A DNA stretch of 59,810 nt from an uncultured Aeromonadales bacterium (GTDB lineage: Bacteria > Pseudomonadota > Gammaproteobacteria > Enterobacterales > Succinivibrionaceae), in NCBI GenBank assembly GCA_902782145.1, contig CACZLZ010000012.1:1-59810 (forward strand), written 5' to 3'. Positions 1-8,154 of this stretch are shown here, piece by piece. Under the pieces are notes generated by a model. It was not told the origin of the DNA, searched no databases, and worked only from the letters and a program-made list of their open reading frames with translations. Numbering within the stretch: position 1 is the stretch's first letter; every line of letters starts with the position of its first letter. The position numbers and the translations under genes were made by a program.

Positions 1-35
1 CGTACATAGTGTGTGTTCCTTCTTTTTTTGGACAT
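1..35 (-). CDS. Transposase, first 11 codons only (inferred)
   Basis: On the minus strand an ATG at 33-35 opens a frame reading MSKKRRNTHYV and running off the window. The identical start occurs at 59772 on the plus strand. A basic N-terminus at a fixed distance inside a duplicated element suggests a transposase, but no catalytic motif is in view. There is no Shine-Dalgarno sequence in front; a TACAAT box lies only a few bases upstream of the ATG, so the start could be leaderless or wrongly placed. Confidence 0.5.
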   Translation of the reverse strand, partial: MSKKRRNTHYV

Positions 36-141
36 ATTGATTGTAAGATAGGAACCACACTTCTTCCACCCCCAAAACCCTAATGGGAGGGGGCCCGGCA
101 TCTACCTGCCTTCCCCCTGTCCCAACTAGATTTTGCAAAGA
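1..141 (-). mobile_element. Left flanking insertion-sequence end (partial)
   Basis: The first 141 bases are the reverse complement of 59665-59806, with two substitutions and one single-base indel that I can see. Identity stops abruptly at TTTGCAAAGA (132-141), which I take as the outer end of the element. The segment holds the presumed 5' untranslated part and the first codons of a transposase pointing out of the window. I could not assign the family from this short piece. Because the two copies differ slightly, they are probably two genomic copies rather than one sequence duplicated by assembly. Confidence 0.75.
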
Positions 142-350
142 CCCAAAATTCAGAGAAAGAGGGGAAAAAAGCCAGTCAAGGGGTTTTATGAGGATAATTC
201 CCCATTTAATGACCCGAGTTTAGTTGTCAAGTGTAGGCTTTTAACAGATAGCGGTTGCATAAGTAATTGATTTTGCATGGTTATCTAGATAATCCTAGAA
301 ATTAGAAACTTTTTATTCAAATCTAAGATGCAGGATGCAAGGAAAATATT

Positions 351-1022
351 ATGGTGTTTAAAAATGAATGGGAAAGAATATACCGTAACAACCTTCAGTT
401 AAGCAGGTGGCCATGGTCGTCTCTAGTATCGCTGGTCAACAGGCATTGCGATATCCGTGAAGGGATGAAAGTACTGGAACTTGGGTGCGGTGCGGGAGCC
501 AATATCCCGTTCTTCGTTTCACTGAAGTCAGACTATCATGCTATTGAAGTCAGTCAAACCACCGTTGCTTCACTGAAAAGCGAGTATCGAGACAACGCAT
601 CGGTAGATGTTAAGCAAGGTGATTTTACCGACGATATCTCAATTTTTGGCCCGAATTTTGATCTGATTTTTGACCGTGGGGCCCTGACCTTAAATTCAAC
701 AGAAGGAATTGAAAGGGTTCTGAAGCAGGTTTACAAAACTTTGAAGCCAGGAGGCATTTACATCGGCGTTGACTGGCTCTCAACGTCCCACAGCGCACGG
801 AAGCAGGATAAGGCAGAAAGAATCGGTGACAATACCTATATTTTCAGTACCGGGTACTTTAAGGATATTGGTCAGGTTCATTTTTTTGCAGAGAATGATC
901 TGAGAGAACTGTTTGCTGAGTATGAGTTTATCTATCTGGTCGAAAAGTTAAACGATATAAAGATTCCGATCCCGCAGCAATATAATCTTTGGGATTTTGT
1001 TGTCAGAAAACATGCTGAATAA
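351..1022 (+). CDS. Class I SAM-dependent methyltransferase
   Basis: A 223-residue protein with a Rossmann-fold methyltransferase core. SAM-binding motif I is VLELGCGAGANIPFF near residues 41-55, an acidic residue follows in YHAIEVS, then QGDF, and LKPGG marks the post-core helix. The substrate cannot be read; small methyltransferases of this kind occur in surface polysaccharide, lipid and natural-product loci. The ATG at 351 has AGGAAAA about seven bases upstream. The gene is clearly AT-richer than the rest of the window, has only about three GATC words in 672 bases, and sits directly beside the left insertion-sequence end with no partner gene, which points to horizontal acquisition. Bases 142-350 in front are AT-rich and non-coding; I see no convincing promoter there. 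Confidence 0.8.
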   Translation: MVFKNEWERIYRNNLQLSRWPWSSLVSLVNRHCDIREGMKVLELGCGAGANIPFFVSLKSDYHAIEVSQTTVASLKSEYRDNASVDVKQGDFTDDISIFGPNFDLIFDRGALTLNSTEGIERVLKQVYKTLKPGGIYIGVDWLSTSHSARKQDKAERIGDNTYIFSTGYFKDIGQVHFFAENDLRELFAEYEFIYLVEKLNDIKIPIPQQYNLWDFVVRKHAE

Positions 1023-1377
1023 TAATCCTGATGAGAGTATCCGGAATTTTTTCTCATAATGTATGGTTTCTTATGAAACTGGTACATTCTGGAGATAGTA
1101 ATCAAACCGCAGCCTGAACTATCTTGTCTGGCGGGTGAGAAGGTTATGGAACAAAGCGTTTTGTTTTGTGCCCTTTTCTAACCTTCTGTGATTCACATCC
1201 TGCCATAATGGCGGGTATTGTGCAGTTCACCTGTCACCCTCACCATTCGCAGGACGATCTCAGTATGTTTTTGCCCCAGCAACGGGAGTGGCGGATGGAG
1301 AAAGACAGGGGAATTCACCGGCTGTGGCATGGACAGCCTCCAACAACCCTGCCTTAATTGCGCCCCATCTCATCCCT
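1023..1377. other. Gene-free interval with an inverted repeat
   Basis: Between the methyltransferase and the mscL promoter I see no supportable gene. A perfect 9-bp inverted repeat, AGAAGGTTA (1138-1146) and TAACCTTCT (1179-1187), encloses an AT-rich 32-base loop that itself contains ACAAA/TTTTGT. A short palindrome TGCCATAATGGC lies at 1200-1211. The composition changes from AT-rich to the GC-rich background across this stretch, so it may be the right edge of the acquired segment. Confidence 0.4.
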
Positions 1378-1386
1378 TGCTAAAAT
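1378..1386 (+). promoter_or_regulatory. Extended -10 promoter for mscL
   Basis: TGCTAAAAT is an extended -10 box (TGN plus TAAAAT). A poor -35, TTGCGC, lies 17 bases upstream at 1358-1363. The box is about 90 bases before the mscL ATG. The same TGN-TANNAT form recurs upstream of several other genes here. Confidence 0.5.
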
Positions 1387-1477
1387 TGTGACCGTAAGCC
1401 CACTACGGACCGGAGCAACCATGGGAGATCCGTGCCGTCTGCCAGGGGCATTATTCAGTTTTCAAGGAGTTACTACT

Positions 1478-1915
1478 ATGGCAATCACAGAAAAGGGCGT
1501 TTCCTTTCTGAAGGAGTTCCGCGACTTTGCAATGCGGGGCAACGTTCTAGACATGGCCATCGGTGTGGTGATCGGCGGCGCCTTCGGCAAAATCGTCTCC
1601 TCACTGGTGTCTGACATCATCATGCCCATTGTGGGCAAGATCTGCGGCAACACCGATTTCAAGGATCTGGCCTACACTCTGCAGGAGAAGACCGACACCG
1701 CCGAGGCCATTGTCATCAGCTACGGAGCCTTCATCCAGACCATCATCGACTTTGTGATCATTGCCTTCGCCATCTTCTTATCCATGAAGCTCATCAACAA
1801 CCTCAAGAAGGCCATCATCAAGGAAAACAAAGAGGAGGCCACCGCTGAGCCTCCTGCAGACATCCAGTTGCTGACCGAGATAAGAGATCTGCTGAAGGAA
1901 AAGAAACAGGACTGA
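1478..1915 (+). CDS. mscL: Large-conductance mechanosensitive channel MscL
   Basis: A 145-residue inner-membrane channel that opens under membrane tension and releases solutes during hypo-osmotic shock. The N-terminus [21 protein letters not shown] and the following [10 protein letters not shown] are signature MscL; TM1 spans about residues 17-45 and TM2 about 80-105 ([22 protein letters not shown]), with a charged C-terminal helix ending in [15 protein letters not shown]. Length fits the family (about 136). The start is the ATG at 1478, with CAAGGAG at 1463-1469 and the canonical MscL N-terminus; an in-frame upstream extension to 1358 has no family support. It stands alone, convergent with smpB across a strong terminator. 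Confidence 0.97.
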   Translation: MAITEKGVSFLKEFRDFAMRGNVLDMAIGVVIGGAFGKIVSSLVSDIIMPIVGKICGNTDFKDLAYTLQEKTDTAEAIVISYGAFIQTIIDFVIIAFAIFLSMKLINNLKKAIIKENKEEATAEPPADIQLLTEIRDLLKEKKQD

Positions 1916-1979
1916 TCCCTGATTCTGGGCTCCGCCGCTCAGTTGGCAGGCTCAACGCCAGAACAGCATGACGCTCCAA

Positions 1980-2011
1980 GGCGGGGGGAAAGAAGTTTCC
2001 CCCCGCCTTTT
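1980..2011 (+). terminator. Rho-independent terminator of mscL
   Basis: A perfect 12-bp stem GGCGGGGGGAAA / TTTCCCCCCGCC around a GAAG loop, followed by TTTT. It lies 65 bases after mscL and 16 bases before the smpB stop. The U-tract supports the plus direction; read the other way the tail is weak. Confidence 0.9.
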
Positions 2012-2026
2012 CCTTGTCCCGGATCC

Positions 2027-2518
2027 TCAGCGCAAGGACTTCTTCATGATCCTGGCCTTCTCACGCTGCCAGTCGTCCTGCTTCAGGGACTCCCGCTTGT
2101 CATATTCCTTCTTGCCCTCAACCAGGGCAATCTCACACTTGATATGCCTGCCTTTCCAGTAAAGTGCCAAGGGAACGATGGTGTGACCCTTGCGCTTGAC
2201 AGAGCCGATGAGCCGGGCGATCTCCTTTTCGTGAAGCAGCAGCTTCCGGGTGCGCTGGGGATCGCACACCACATAGGCACAGGCCATGGACAGTGGGGTG
2301 ATGATGGAACCCAGCAGGAACAGTTCCCCGTCCTTCACGATGACATAGGCATCGGATATGTTGGCCCTGCCCTCCCGGAGAGACTTCACCTCCCAGCCCT
2401 GGAGGACAATGCCAGCCTCAAAGCGCTCAACAATGAAATAGTCATGTCTGGCCTTGCGGTTCTGGGCAATAGTGGATGAGGCCTGCCCCTTGGCGTTCTT
2501 GTTCTTCTTGTCTGCCAT
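2027..2518 (-). CDS. smpB: SsrA-binding protein SmpB
   Basis: A 163-residue partner of tmRNA in trans-translation: it binds the tRNA-like domain of SsrA and delivers it to stalled ribosomes. Diagnostic stretches are [32 protein letters not shown], and the C-terminal [11 protein letters not shown] followed by a basic tail. Length fits SmpB (about 160). The start MADKKNKN is preceded by AGAGG at a normal distance. The frame stays open far upstream, but those residues have no SmpB character. No ssrA gene is visible in this window. Confidence 0.96.
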   Translation of the reverse strand: MADKKNKNAKGQASSTIAQNRKARHDYFIVERFEAGIVLQGWEVKSLREGRANISDAYVIVKDGELFLLGSIITPLSMACAYVVCDPQRTRKLLLHEKEIARLIGSVKRKGHTIVPLALYWKGRHIKCEIALVEGKKEYDKRESLKQDDWQREKARIMKKSLR

Positions 2519-3020
2519 TACAACCTCTCTGATCTCTAAATCCCTGATCGCTGTTCTCTGATCTTCTGCGATCCTGTCTTCTTCTCTTGATCTCTTCTTC
2601 TTGATCCCTGCCCGCCGCCCATTTCCCGGCGGCGCTGTTTTCCGATGCGTGATCCCGTCGCGGTCCGGATCGGCAAAGCCTTTTCCCCGGTCACCAGCCG
2701 GGGGTTCTTCCATCCCGTGGTTTCTGCCGCCCCGGAGCTTATGCCGCCCCGGGGAAGGATCCCCATCCGCCGGCAGGTGGCAAGTTGTAAAGTGTAACAC
2801 AGCCTCACGGGGCCGCGGCAAAATCAAGCAAAATAATCCTCGCCGGAAAAATCAGCAGGAGGCGCGGCCCCGTTGCTGTCCCGGAAATCCCTGCCGGGAC
2901 AGATTCCCCGGATCCCCAGAATGCCGCAAATCTCACACAAGATCCGGCCTTTCTCCTATATGCTGTCAGATGAGGGATGCCGGTCCTGACCGGATCCCTG
3001 TCATCGCAGGAGACCCCGTC
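2519..3020. other. Divergent intergenic region smpB / moxR, GATC cluster
   Basis: No gene is supported. Between about 2530 and 2605 there are seven GATC words in roughly 75 bases, in a pyrimidine-rich tract. A minus-strand extended -10 box TGTTACACT lies at 2791-2799, some 270 bases upstream of smpB, so a long leader is possible but unproven. Confidence 0.35.
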
Positions 3021-3926
3021 ATGAGCAACGAAATCACAGCCGTCCTGGAAAAACTTGATCATATCCTTCTGGACAAGAAAAACGCCGTGCGGCTTTCCGT
3101 GGCATGCCTCCTGGCCCGGGGGCACCTGCTGCTGGAGGATCTTCCCGGAATGGGCAAGACCACCCTGGCCTCAGCCATAGCAGGACTGCTGGGCCTGGAA
3201 TACCGCCGGGTGCAGTTCACCAGCGACATGCTGCCGGCAGATCTCATCGGCATGTCGATATTTGACAAGGAGCGGGGAGACTTCACATTCAAGAGGGGGC
3301 CTCTGTTCAGCCAGATCCTGCTGGCCGACGAGATCAACCGGGGCAGTTCCCGGACCCAGAGCGCACTACTGGAGGCCATGGCTGAGTACCAGGTGTCCGT
3401 GGACAAGGAGACCTATGCCCTGCCCCGGCCCTTTTTCGTCATCGCCACCCAGAACCCCCAGGATCAGAGCGGCACCTTTGTCCTCCCGGAATCCGAACTG
3501 GACCGCTTCACCATGCGCATTGAGATCGGCTATCCCTCCCGGGAAGCCGAGCGCCAGATGCTCCTGGGAATGCAGCACCAGGTGGAGGGCTCCATCCTGG
3601 ACACCCGGCAGCTGCTGGACATGCAAGAACAGTGCGACCGGGTGCAGGTCTCAGAAAACGCCCTGGGGTACCTGCTGGATCTGGTGACGGCCACCCGCAC
3701 CTGCGGCAAGATCCCCAATCCCCTCTCCCCCCGGGCCTCCAGGGCACTGCTGTCCTGCTCCCGGGCATGGGCCTACCTCAAGGGCCGGGACTACCTCCTG
3801 CCGGACGATATCCAGGCAGTGTTCCCCTACGTGGCCGAGCACCGGATGCGCAGCGGCACCGGCACGCTGGGCAGCGGCAACAGCCTTTCAAGAATGATCA
3901 TCGACTCCGTGGATCCGGTGAGGTGA
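3021..3926 (+). CDS. MoxR-family AAA+ ATPase
   Basis: A 301-residue AAA+ chaperone-like ATPase of the MoxR group. Walker A is LPGMGKTT (residues 41-48), Walker B is ILLADEINR (D103/E104), followed by the typical SSRTQSALLEAMAE and FFVIATQNP (sensor 1) segments; LSPRASRALL lies in the lid domain. MoxR proteins next to DUF58 and transglutaminase proteins are thought to help assemble or activate them. The ATG at 3021 has AGGAG eight bases upstream. It leads a set with the DUF58 gene (26-base gap) and, beyond an inserted opposite-strand gene, the TgpA-like gene. Confidence 0.93.
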   Translation: MSNEITAVLEKLDHILLDKKNAVRLSVACLLARGHLLLEDLPGMGKTTLASAIAGLLGLEYRRVQFTSDMLPADLIGMSIFDKERGDFTFKRGPLFSQILLADEINRGSSRTQSALLEAMAEYQVSVDKETYALPRPFFVIATQNPQDQSGTFVLPESELDRFTMRIEIGYPSREAERQMLLGMQHQVEGSILDTRQLLDMQEQCDRVQVSENALGYLLDLVTATRTCGKIPNPLSPRASRALLSCSRAWAYLKGRDYLLPDDIQAVFPYVAEHRMRSGTGTLGSGNSLSRMIIDSVDPVR

Positions 3927-3952
3927 TCCCGTGACGCACAGGGAGTGAAGCC

Positions 3953-4930
3953 ATGGCACTGGAAGGGATCCGCCGGATCTTCTATGACCGGATGAACCGC
4001 TACATGCACCGGGAGATGAAGCCGCCCCTGACCGTGGGCTACGATCAGATCAGGATCTATCCCACCCTCACCGGGTTCATGTACTGCGGCACCGCCCTGT
4101 TGCTGTTCCTCCTGGGGATCAACTACCAGAACAACCTGATCGTCATCATCTGCTGTCTCATGCTCAGCGCCGTGCCCTATGTGGTGCTGGACACCTACCG
4201 GAACATCCGGGGTCTGATCCTGGAGCCACTGGACACTGACAGCCGCTTTGCCGGACAGTCCGTGCGCTTCAGGCTCCACGCCTCCGGCACCGGCAGTCGC
4301 TGCGCCATCAGCATCCAGCCCATGAACCCGGGGGGGATCGGGGAGTTCAGGGATCGGCTGGAAAGCGGGGACGAGATTGGCATCACCTTCCATCCCGACC
4401 GACGGGGCTGGCTCAGCTCCGGGGCCTACATCATCACCTCCACCTACCCCTTCGGGATCATCTGCTCCCACATTGTGGTGGACTTCCACCAGAAGACCCT
4501 GATCTATCCCCGGCCACTCACCGGCAACTACCGCCTGACGGAAAGCGCCTCCTCCACAGGATCCAAGCTGGCCTCCAGCAGCACAGTCAGGGGAATGGAC
4601 GAACTGTCGGGACTGCGGCCATACCGGGAAGGCGAGCCCGTGTCCCTTATCGCCTGGAAGCAGCTGGCCATGAACCGGGGACTCCTGGCCAAGGACTTCA
4701 CCGCCACAGTGGATGAGAGCCGCTATCTGGACTTCGCCGCCATGTCCGGCTCCACCGAGGACCGCATTTCCGTGATGACCTACGCTGTGCTGCAGCTCAG
4801 CCAGGCAGATCAGGTGTTCGGGATCCGGATCGGGGGTGAGATCCTGGAGCCGGATCACGGAGAGGAGCACCGGATCCGGGCTCTGACCATGCTGGCCCTC
4901 TGGGGACAGGAAGATCAGGACGGCAACTGA
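3953..4930 (+). CDS. DUF58 domain membrane protein
   Basis: A 325-residue protein with two adjacent N-terminal membrane segments (about residues 38-75, GTALLLFLLGINYQNNLIVI then ICCLMLSAVPYVVL) and a C-terminal DUF58 region. The family signature is GMDELSGLRPYREGEPVSL followed by IAWKQLAMNRGLLAKDF near residues 210-250. DUF58 proteins have a von Willebrand-like fold and regularly sit between a MoxR ATPase and a transglutaminase-like membrane protein, as here. GGGAGTG precedes the ATG. The gene ends six bases before the stop of the convergent dehydrogenase. Its biochemical role is not established for the family. Confidence 0.9.
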   Translation: MALEGIRRIFYDRMNRYMHREMKPPLTVGYDQIRIYPTLTGFMYCGTALLLFLLGINYQNNLIVIICCLMLSAVPYVVLDTYRNIRGLILEPLDTDSRFAGQSVRFRLHASGTGSRCAISIQPMNPGGIGEFRDRLESGDEIGITFHPDRRGWLSSGAYIITSTYPFGIICSHIVVDFHQKTLIYPRPLTGNYRLTESASSTGSKLASSSTVRGMDELSGLRPYREGEPVSLIAWKQLAMNRGLLAKDFTATVDESRYLDFAAMSGSTEDRISVMTYAVLQLSQADQVFGIRIGGEILEPDHGEEHRIRALTMLALWGQEDQDGN

Positions 4931-4935
4931 GCCCC

Positions 4936-5676
4936 CTACCAGGGGATCCGGCTGAGGATCCCCCGGGGCACCAGCCGCAGCAGGATCCCCGGGACGGCCC
5001 ACCACCAGGGAACATAGACCGTGCCCCGGCCCCGGAGCACTCCCCGGGCGATGATCCGGCCTGCCCGGGAGCAGGGACAGATCAGGCGTCGGTCACGGCG
5101 CTGCCGGATCATCACCGTGTCCACCAGGCCGGGCTTCACCAGGGTGATCCCCAGGGGACTGCCCTCCCGGGCCAGGCGGGATGCCAGCCCCTCAGTGAAG
5201 GCTGAAAGACCGGCCTTGGTCATGCCGTAGGCGTAATTGGATCCCCGGCCCCGGTCCCCGGCCACCGAGGAGATCACACAGAGGCGCATCTCCCGATCCC
5301 GGAAGATCTCCGCCAGAACGCTGATCCACAGACAGGGCTCCGTCAGGTTCACCCGGATCATCTCCGGAAGGCCGCCGTCCCCCGGGGGCACCGTGAGCAT
5401 GCCCTGGGCAATGACGGCCAGATCCGGCTGCCAGGGCAGACTGCCGCAGATCTCCCGGATCCGGTACGGCTCCGGGGATCCGACCTCCAGTATGCTGATC
5501 TCAGGCCCCGCAGATCCGCATCCCCCGGCAAGGTTGCGCCGGGCCGCCTCCAGCCGGAGGCGATCCCGGCCGATGAGGAGCACCCGCCGGAGATCCGGCA
5601 GTGCCTGCAGCACAGCCAGGGCCATCTCTGAGGTGCCGCCCACCACCAGCACGTCCCGGCAGCATCTTTTTTCCAT
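4936..5676 (-). CDS. Short-chain dehydrogenase/reductase
   Basis: A 246-residue Rossmann-fold oxidoreductase. The cofactor loop is VVGGTSEMA (residues 11-19), a variant of TGxxxGxG; the catalytic Ser is S137 in VISSVAG and the YxxxK pair is Y150/K154 in AYGMTK. The C-terminus has a hydrophobic segment (YVPWWWAVPGILLRLVP), suggesting membrane association. The GGTSEM-type loop resembles DprE2/YbbO-like reductases, but the substrate is unknown. It lies in the minus direction between DUF58 and TgpA, which normally are neighbours on one strand, so it looks inserted into that operon. Confidence 0.85.
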   Translation of the reverse strand: MEKRCCRDVLVVGGTSEMALAVLQALPDLRRVLLIGRDRLRLEAARRNLAGGCGSAGPEISILEVGSPEPYRIREICGSLPWQPDLAVIAQGMLTVPPGDGGLPEMIRVNLTEPCLWISVLAEIFRDREMRLCVISSVAGDRGRGSNYAYGMTKAGLSAFTEGLASRLAREGSPLGITLVKPGLVDTVMIRQRRDRRLICPCSRAGRIIARGVLRGRGTVYVPWWWAVPGILLRLVPRGILSRIPW

Positions 5677-5882
5677 GGTACCCTCCGCGGATCAGGTTGA
5701 AGACTCCGGCACTGAAATTGCCGGCCCGGACAGTTCACCCCAGATCCGGGGATCGGATCCAAAGTGCCGCCGGAAAAGAGACTGAAGATCCCAAGGATCC
5801 GGCACCACGGCTCCCGGACATGGGGCACGCACCCGATCCATGATCTGCCGCAGGCAGCAGGATCAGCCACAGGAGGACAAAG

Positions 5883-7973
5883 ATGGCAGAAAGTCAGCTG
5901 GCCTACCAGCATCAGAAGAGGACCATGATCCTCTTCTGCATTTGCTATGCCCTTTCAGTGATCCCCCTGACAGGCAACATTGACCTGCCGGTGATCGTGC
6001 TCTCCCTGCTATGCATCGGCTACCGCTACGGGGAGATCATAAACCGCTTCCGGGAGCATCCGAAGAAGGCGGAAAAGGCGGTGATCATCCTGGTGATCCT
6101 GGCCATCATCCTGTCGGTGGCCCGCCACGGGATCCGGGCCCACCTGGTAAGTGCCTTCATAGATCTGCTGGTGAGCGGCATCGCCCTGAAGTTCCTGGAG
6201 CAGACCCGGCAGCGGGATCTGGTGGCTCAGGTCCTGGCACTGCTGTTCCTCTCCGCTGTGCCCTTCATCTTCCATTTTGAATGGTACATGCTCCTGTACC
6301 TGCTGGTGCTGGTGTTCTTCAGTTTCTGCGCCCTGATGTCCCTGTTCGCCCGGCAGAGCATGGGACACCTGTTCCGCTACTGCGCCCGGCTCATCGCCAT
6401 GGCGGTGCCCCTGGGGGCCCTGGCCTTCCTGGTGCTGCCCCGATTCAATCCCTTCTGGCAGATGCCGGGCAACCCCGCCGCCTCCACCGGCCTGGGTGAG
6501 GAGGTGGACTTCAATTCCATCTCCCGGCTCATCGAAGATCAGAGCGTGGCCTTCCGGGCCAAGTTTGACGGTGCCATTCCCCGGGAGCGGTATTTCACCG
6601 CCACCTACTACCCCCAGTTTGATCCCGTGAGAAACGGCTTCATCATCTCCGGAGACATGGTCCGGTTTGAATACCATCTGAACATCTACTCCCGGCAGTC
6701 ACCCAGAGAACGCCACCGGCGGCACATGGGTACCGGCACCGAATACCACCTCTTTGTGGAGCCCAGCCAGAAGCGCTGGATCCCCGCCCTGGAGAACTCG
6801 GTGTCCGATGACGATCAGATCTTCCTCACCCCCATGGGCACCTGGATCGACCGCATGCCCATCACCCAGCCCCGGTACTACCGCTTTCGCCACCAGACCC
6901 TCCCCTCAGATCAGGAATACCTGCGCCGGATCCGGGCCGGGACTGATCTCCAGTACCTGCTGAACACGGGCTTTTACCGCCAAAATCCCCGCACCCGGGA
7001 GTTTGTCAGCCAGCTGGTGAAGGAAACCGGCTCACCCCGGGAGTTCATCATGCGGATCATGAGTTATTTCCGGCAGGAGAACTTCCGCTACACCTTAAGC
7101 CCGGTCTCCTTCTCCACGGAGAGGCGGAATCTTATCGACGCCTTCCTGTTTGAAAACCGCAACGGCTTCTGCAACCATTACTCCGCCGCCACCGCCTATA
7201 TGCTCCGCCTGGCGGGGATCCCCGCCATGGTGGCCGGAGGATATCTGGGAGGAACGGTCAACACCGAGGAGAACTACGTCACCCTGCGCAACTCCGACGC
7301 CCACTCCTGGGTGGTGGCCGCCCTGGACGGGCACTGGGTGCGGATTGATCCGGTGACCTTCATTGCCCCGGAGCGGGTGGAGAAGTCCTACCTGGACATG
7401 ATCAGCCCCTCCTCCATGCCGGTGATGTCCATGGAGCGCTACCGGAACCACCCGGTGGTGGGCTGGCTCCGGAAAACCCTGGACGAGCTGGAGTTCCGCT
7501 GGAACAGCATGATCCTGAACTACAACTTCTCCGATGAGCAGGGATTCATCCAGCGGTTCTTCACGGAAAACGCCCTGGCGGCCGTAGCCACCCTGGCCGG
7601 GGCCCTGATGGGGATCTTCTGCCTCACCCTGCTGTTCTCAGGCCTTCTGGGACGGAAAAAACTGCGCTCCCCAGCGGCAGAGTGCTATCTGACCGCCATC
7701 GCCGAACTGGCGCCCCTGGGGATCCGGCGCCTTCCCATGGAGACGCCGGAGATGTTCCTCCGGCGGGTGCAGCCGACCCTGGCGTCCGAAGAGCTACGGC
7801 AGGCCCTTGCGGATCTCACCGCCGCCTACAACAGCGCAGTCTACCAGGGCGCACTGGCGGAAAAAGAGGGAAGAGCCATGCTCAGACGGGCCCGGAAGGC
7901 CCTGATCCGGGCCTGCAGCCGGGAAAGGCGGCGGCGCCGGGCCTCCGGGATCCAGGGCAACCTCAGGGTGTGA
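5883..7973 (+). CDS. tgpA: TgpA-like transglutaminase membrane protein
   Basis: A 696-residue inner-membrane protein. The first about 200 residues hold several membrane segments (DUF3488/TgpA N-terminus), then a periplasmic transglutaminase-like domain with a complete Cys-His-Asp triad: C430 in NGFCNHYSAA, H474 in DAHSW and D489 in RIDPV. A further membrane segment follows (AVATLAGALMGIFCLTLLFS, about 560-585), and a C-terminal DUF4129-like tail. Members of this family complete the MoxR-DUF58-TgpA module; TgpA is essential in Pseudomonas aeruginosa, but the substrate is unknown. A perfect AGGAGG (5871-5876) fixes the ATG at 5883. The 206 bases upstream are GATC-rich and non-coding. Confidence 0.92.
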   Translation: MAESQLAYQHQKRTMILFCICYALSVIPLTGNIDLPVIVLSLLCIGYRYGEIINRFREHPKKAEKAVIILVILAIILSVARHGIRAHLVSAFIDLLVSGIALKFLEQTRQRDLVAQVLALLFLSAVPFIFHFEWYMLLYLLVLVFFSFCALMSLFARQSMGHLFRYCARLIAMAVPLGALAFLVLPRFNPFWQMPGNPAASTGLGEEVDFNSISRLIEDQSVAFRAKFDGAIPRERYFTATYYPQFDPVRNGFIISGDMVRFEYHLNIYSRQSPRERHRRHMGTGTEYHLFVEPSQKRWIPALENSVSDDDQIFLTPMGTWIDRMPITQPRYYRFRHQTLPSDQEYLRRIRAGTDLQYLLNTGFYRQNPRTREFVSQLVKETGSPREFIMRIMSYFRQENFRYTLSPVSFSTERRNLIDAFLFENRNGFCNHYSAATAYMLRLAGIPAMVAGGYLGGTVNTEENYVTLRNSDAHSWVVAALDGHWVRIDPVTFIAPERVEKSYLDMISPSSMPVMSMERYRNHPVVGWLRKTLDELEFRWNSMILNYNFSDEQGFIQRFFTENALAAVATLAGALMGIFCLTLLFSGLLGRKKLRSPAAECYLTAIAELAPLGIRRLPMETPEMFLRRVQPTLASEELRQALADLTAAYNSAVYQGALAEKEGRAMLRRARKALIRACSRERRRRRASGIQGNLRV

Positions 7974-8154
7974 CCCACCGCCTCCGGCACCGACTGAACA
8001 CAGAAATCTCCCACAGTGTCTGACAGATCAGGCAGCCGGCAGAAAGCTGCACCAGCAGAAAACAGCAGGAGAGAACACAACCCGGAGAGGGAAGGATAAA
8101 AGCGCATAAGGCTTGATGAGCCGGCAGGGCTGGGGAACAGATGAAGGATCCCGG

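Noticed and set aside
1166-1357. 63-codon plus-strand frame before mscL
   Set aside because: No ribosome-binding site and no protein character; it lies in a region with an inverted repeat.
1916-2026. tmRNA gene beside smpB
   Set aside because: The adjoining sequence contains only a terminator; no tRNA-like acceptor end or tag frame was found, nor between smpB and moxR.
3827-5005. Long minus-strand frame opposite moxR and DUF58 genes
   Set aside because: It is antisense to well-supported genes, is rich in Gly/Pro/His/Ala typical of GC-rich shadows, and has no domain.
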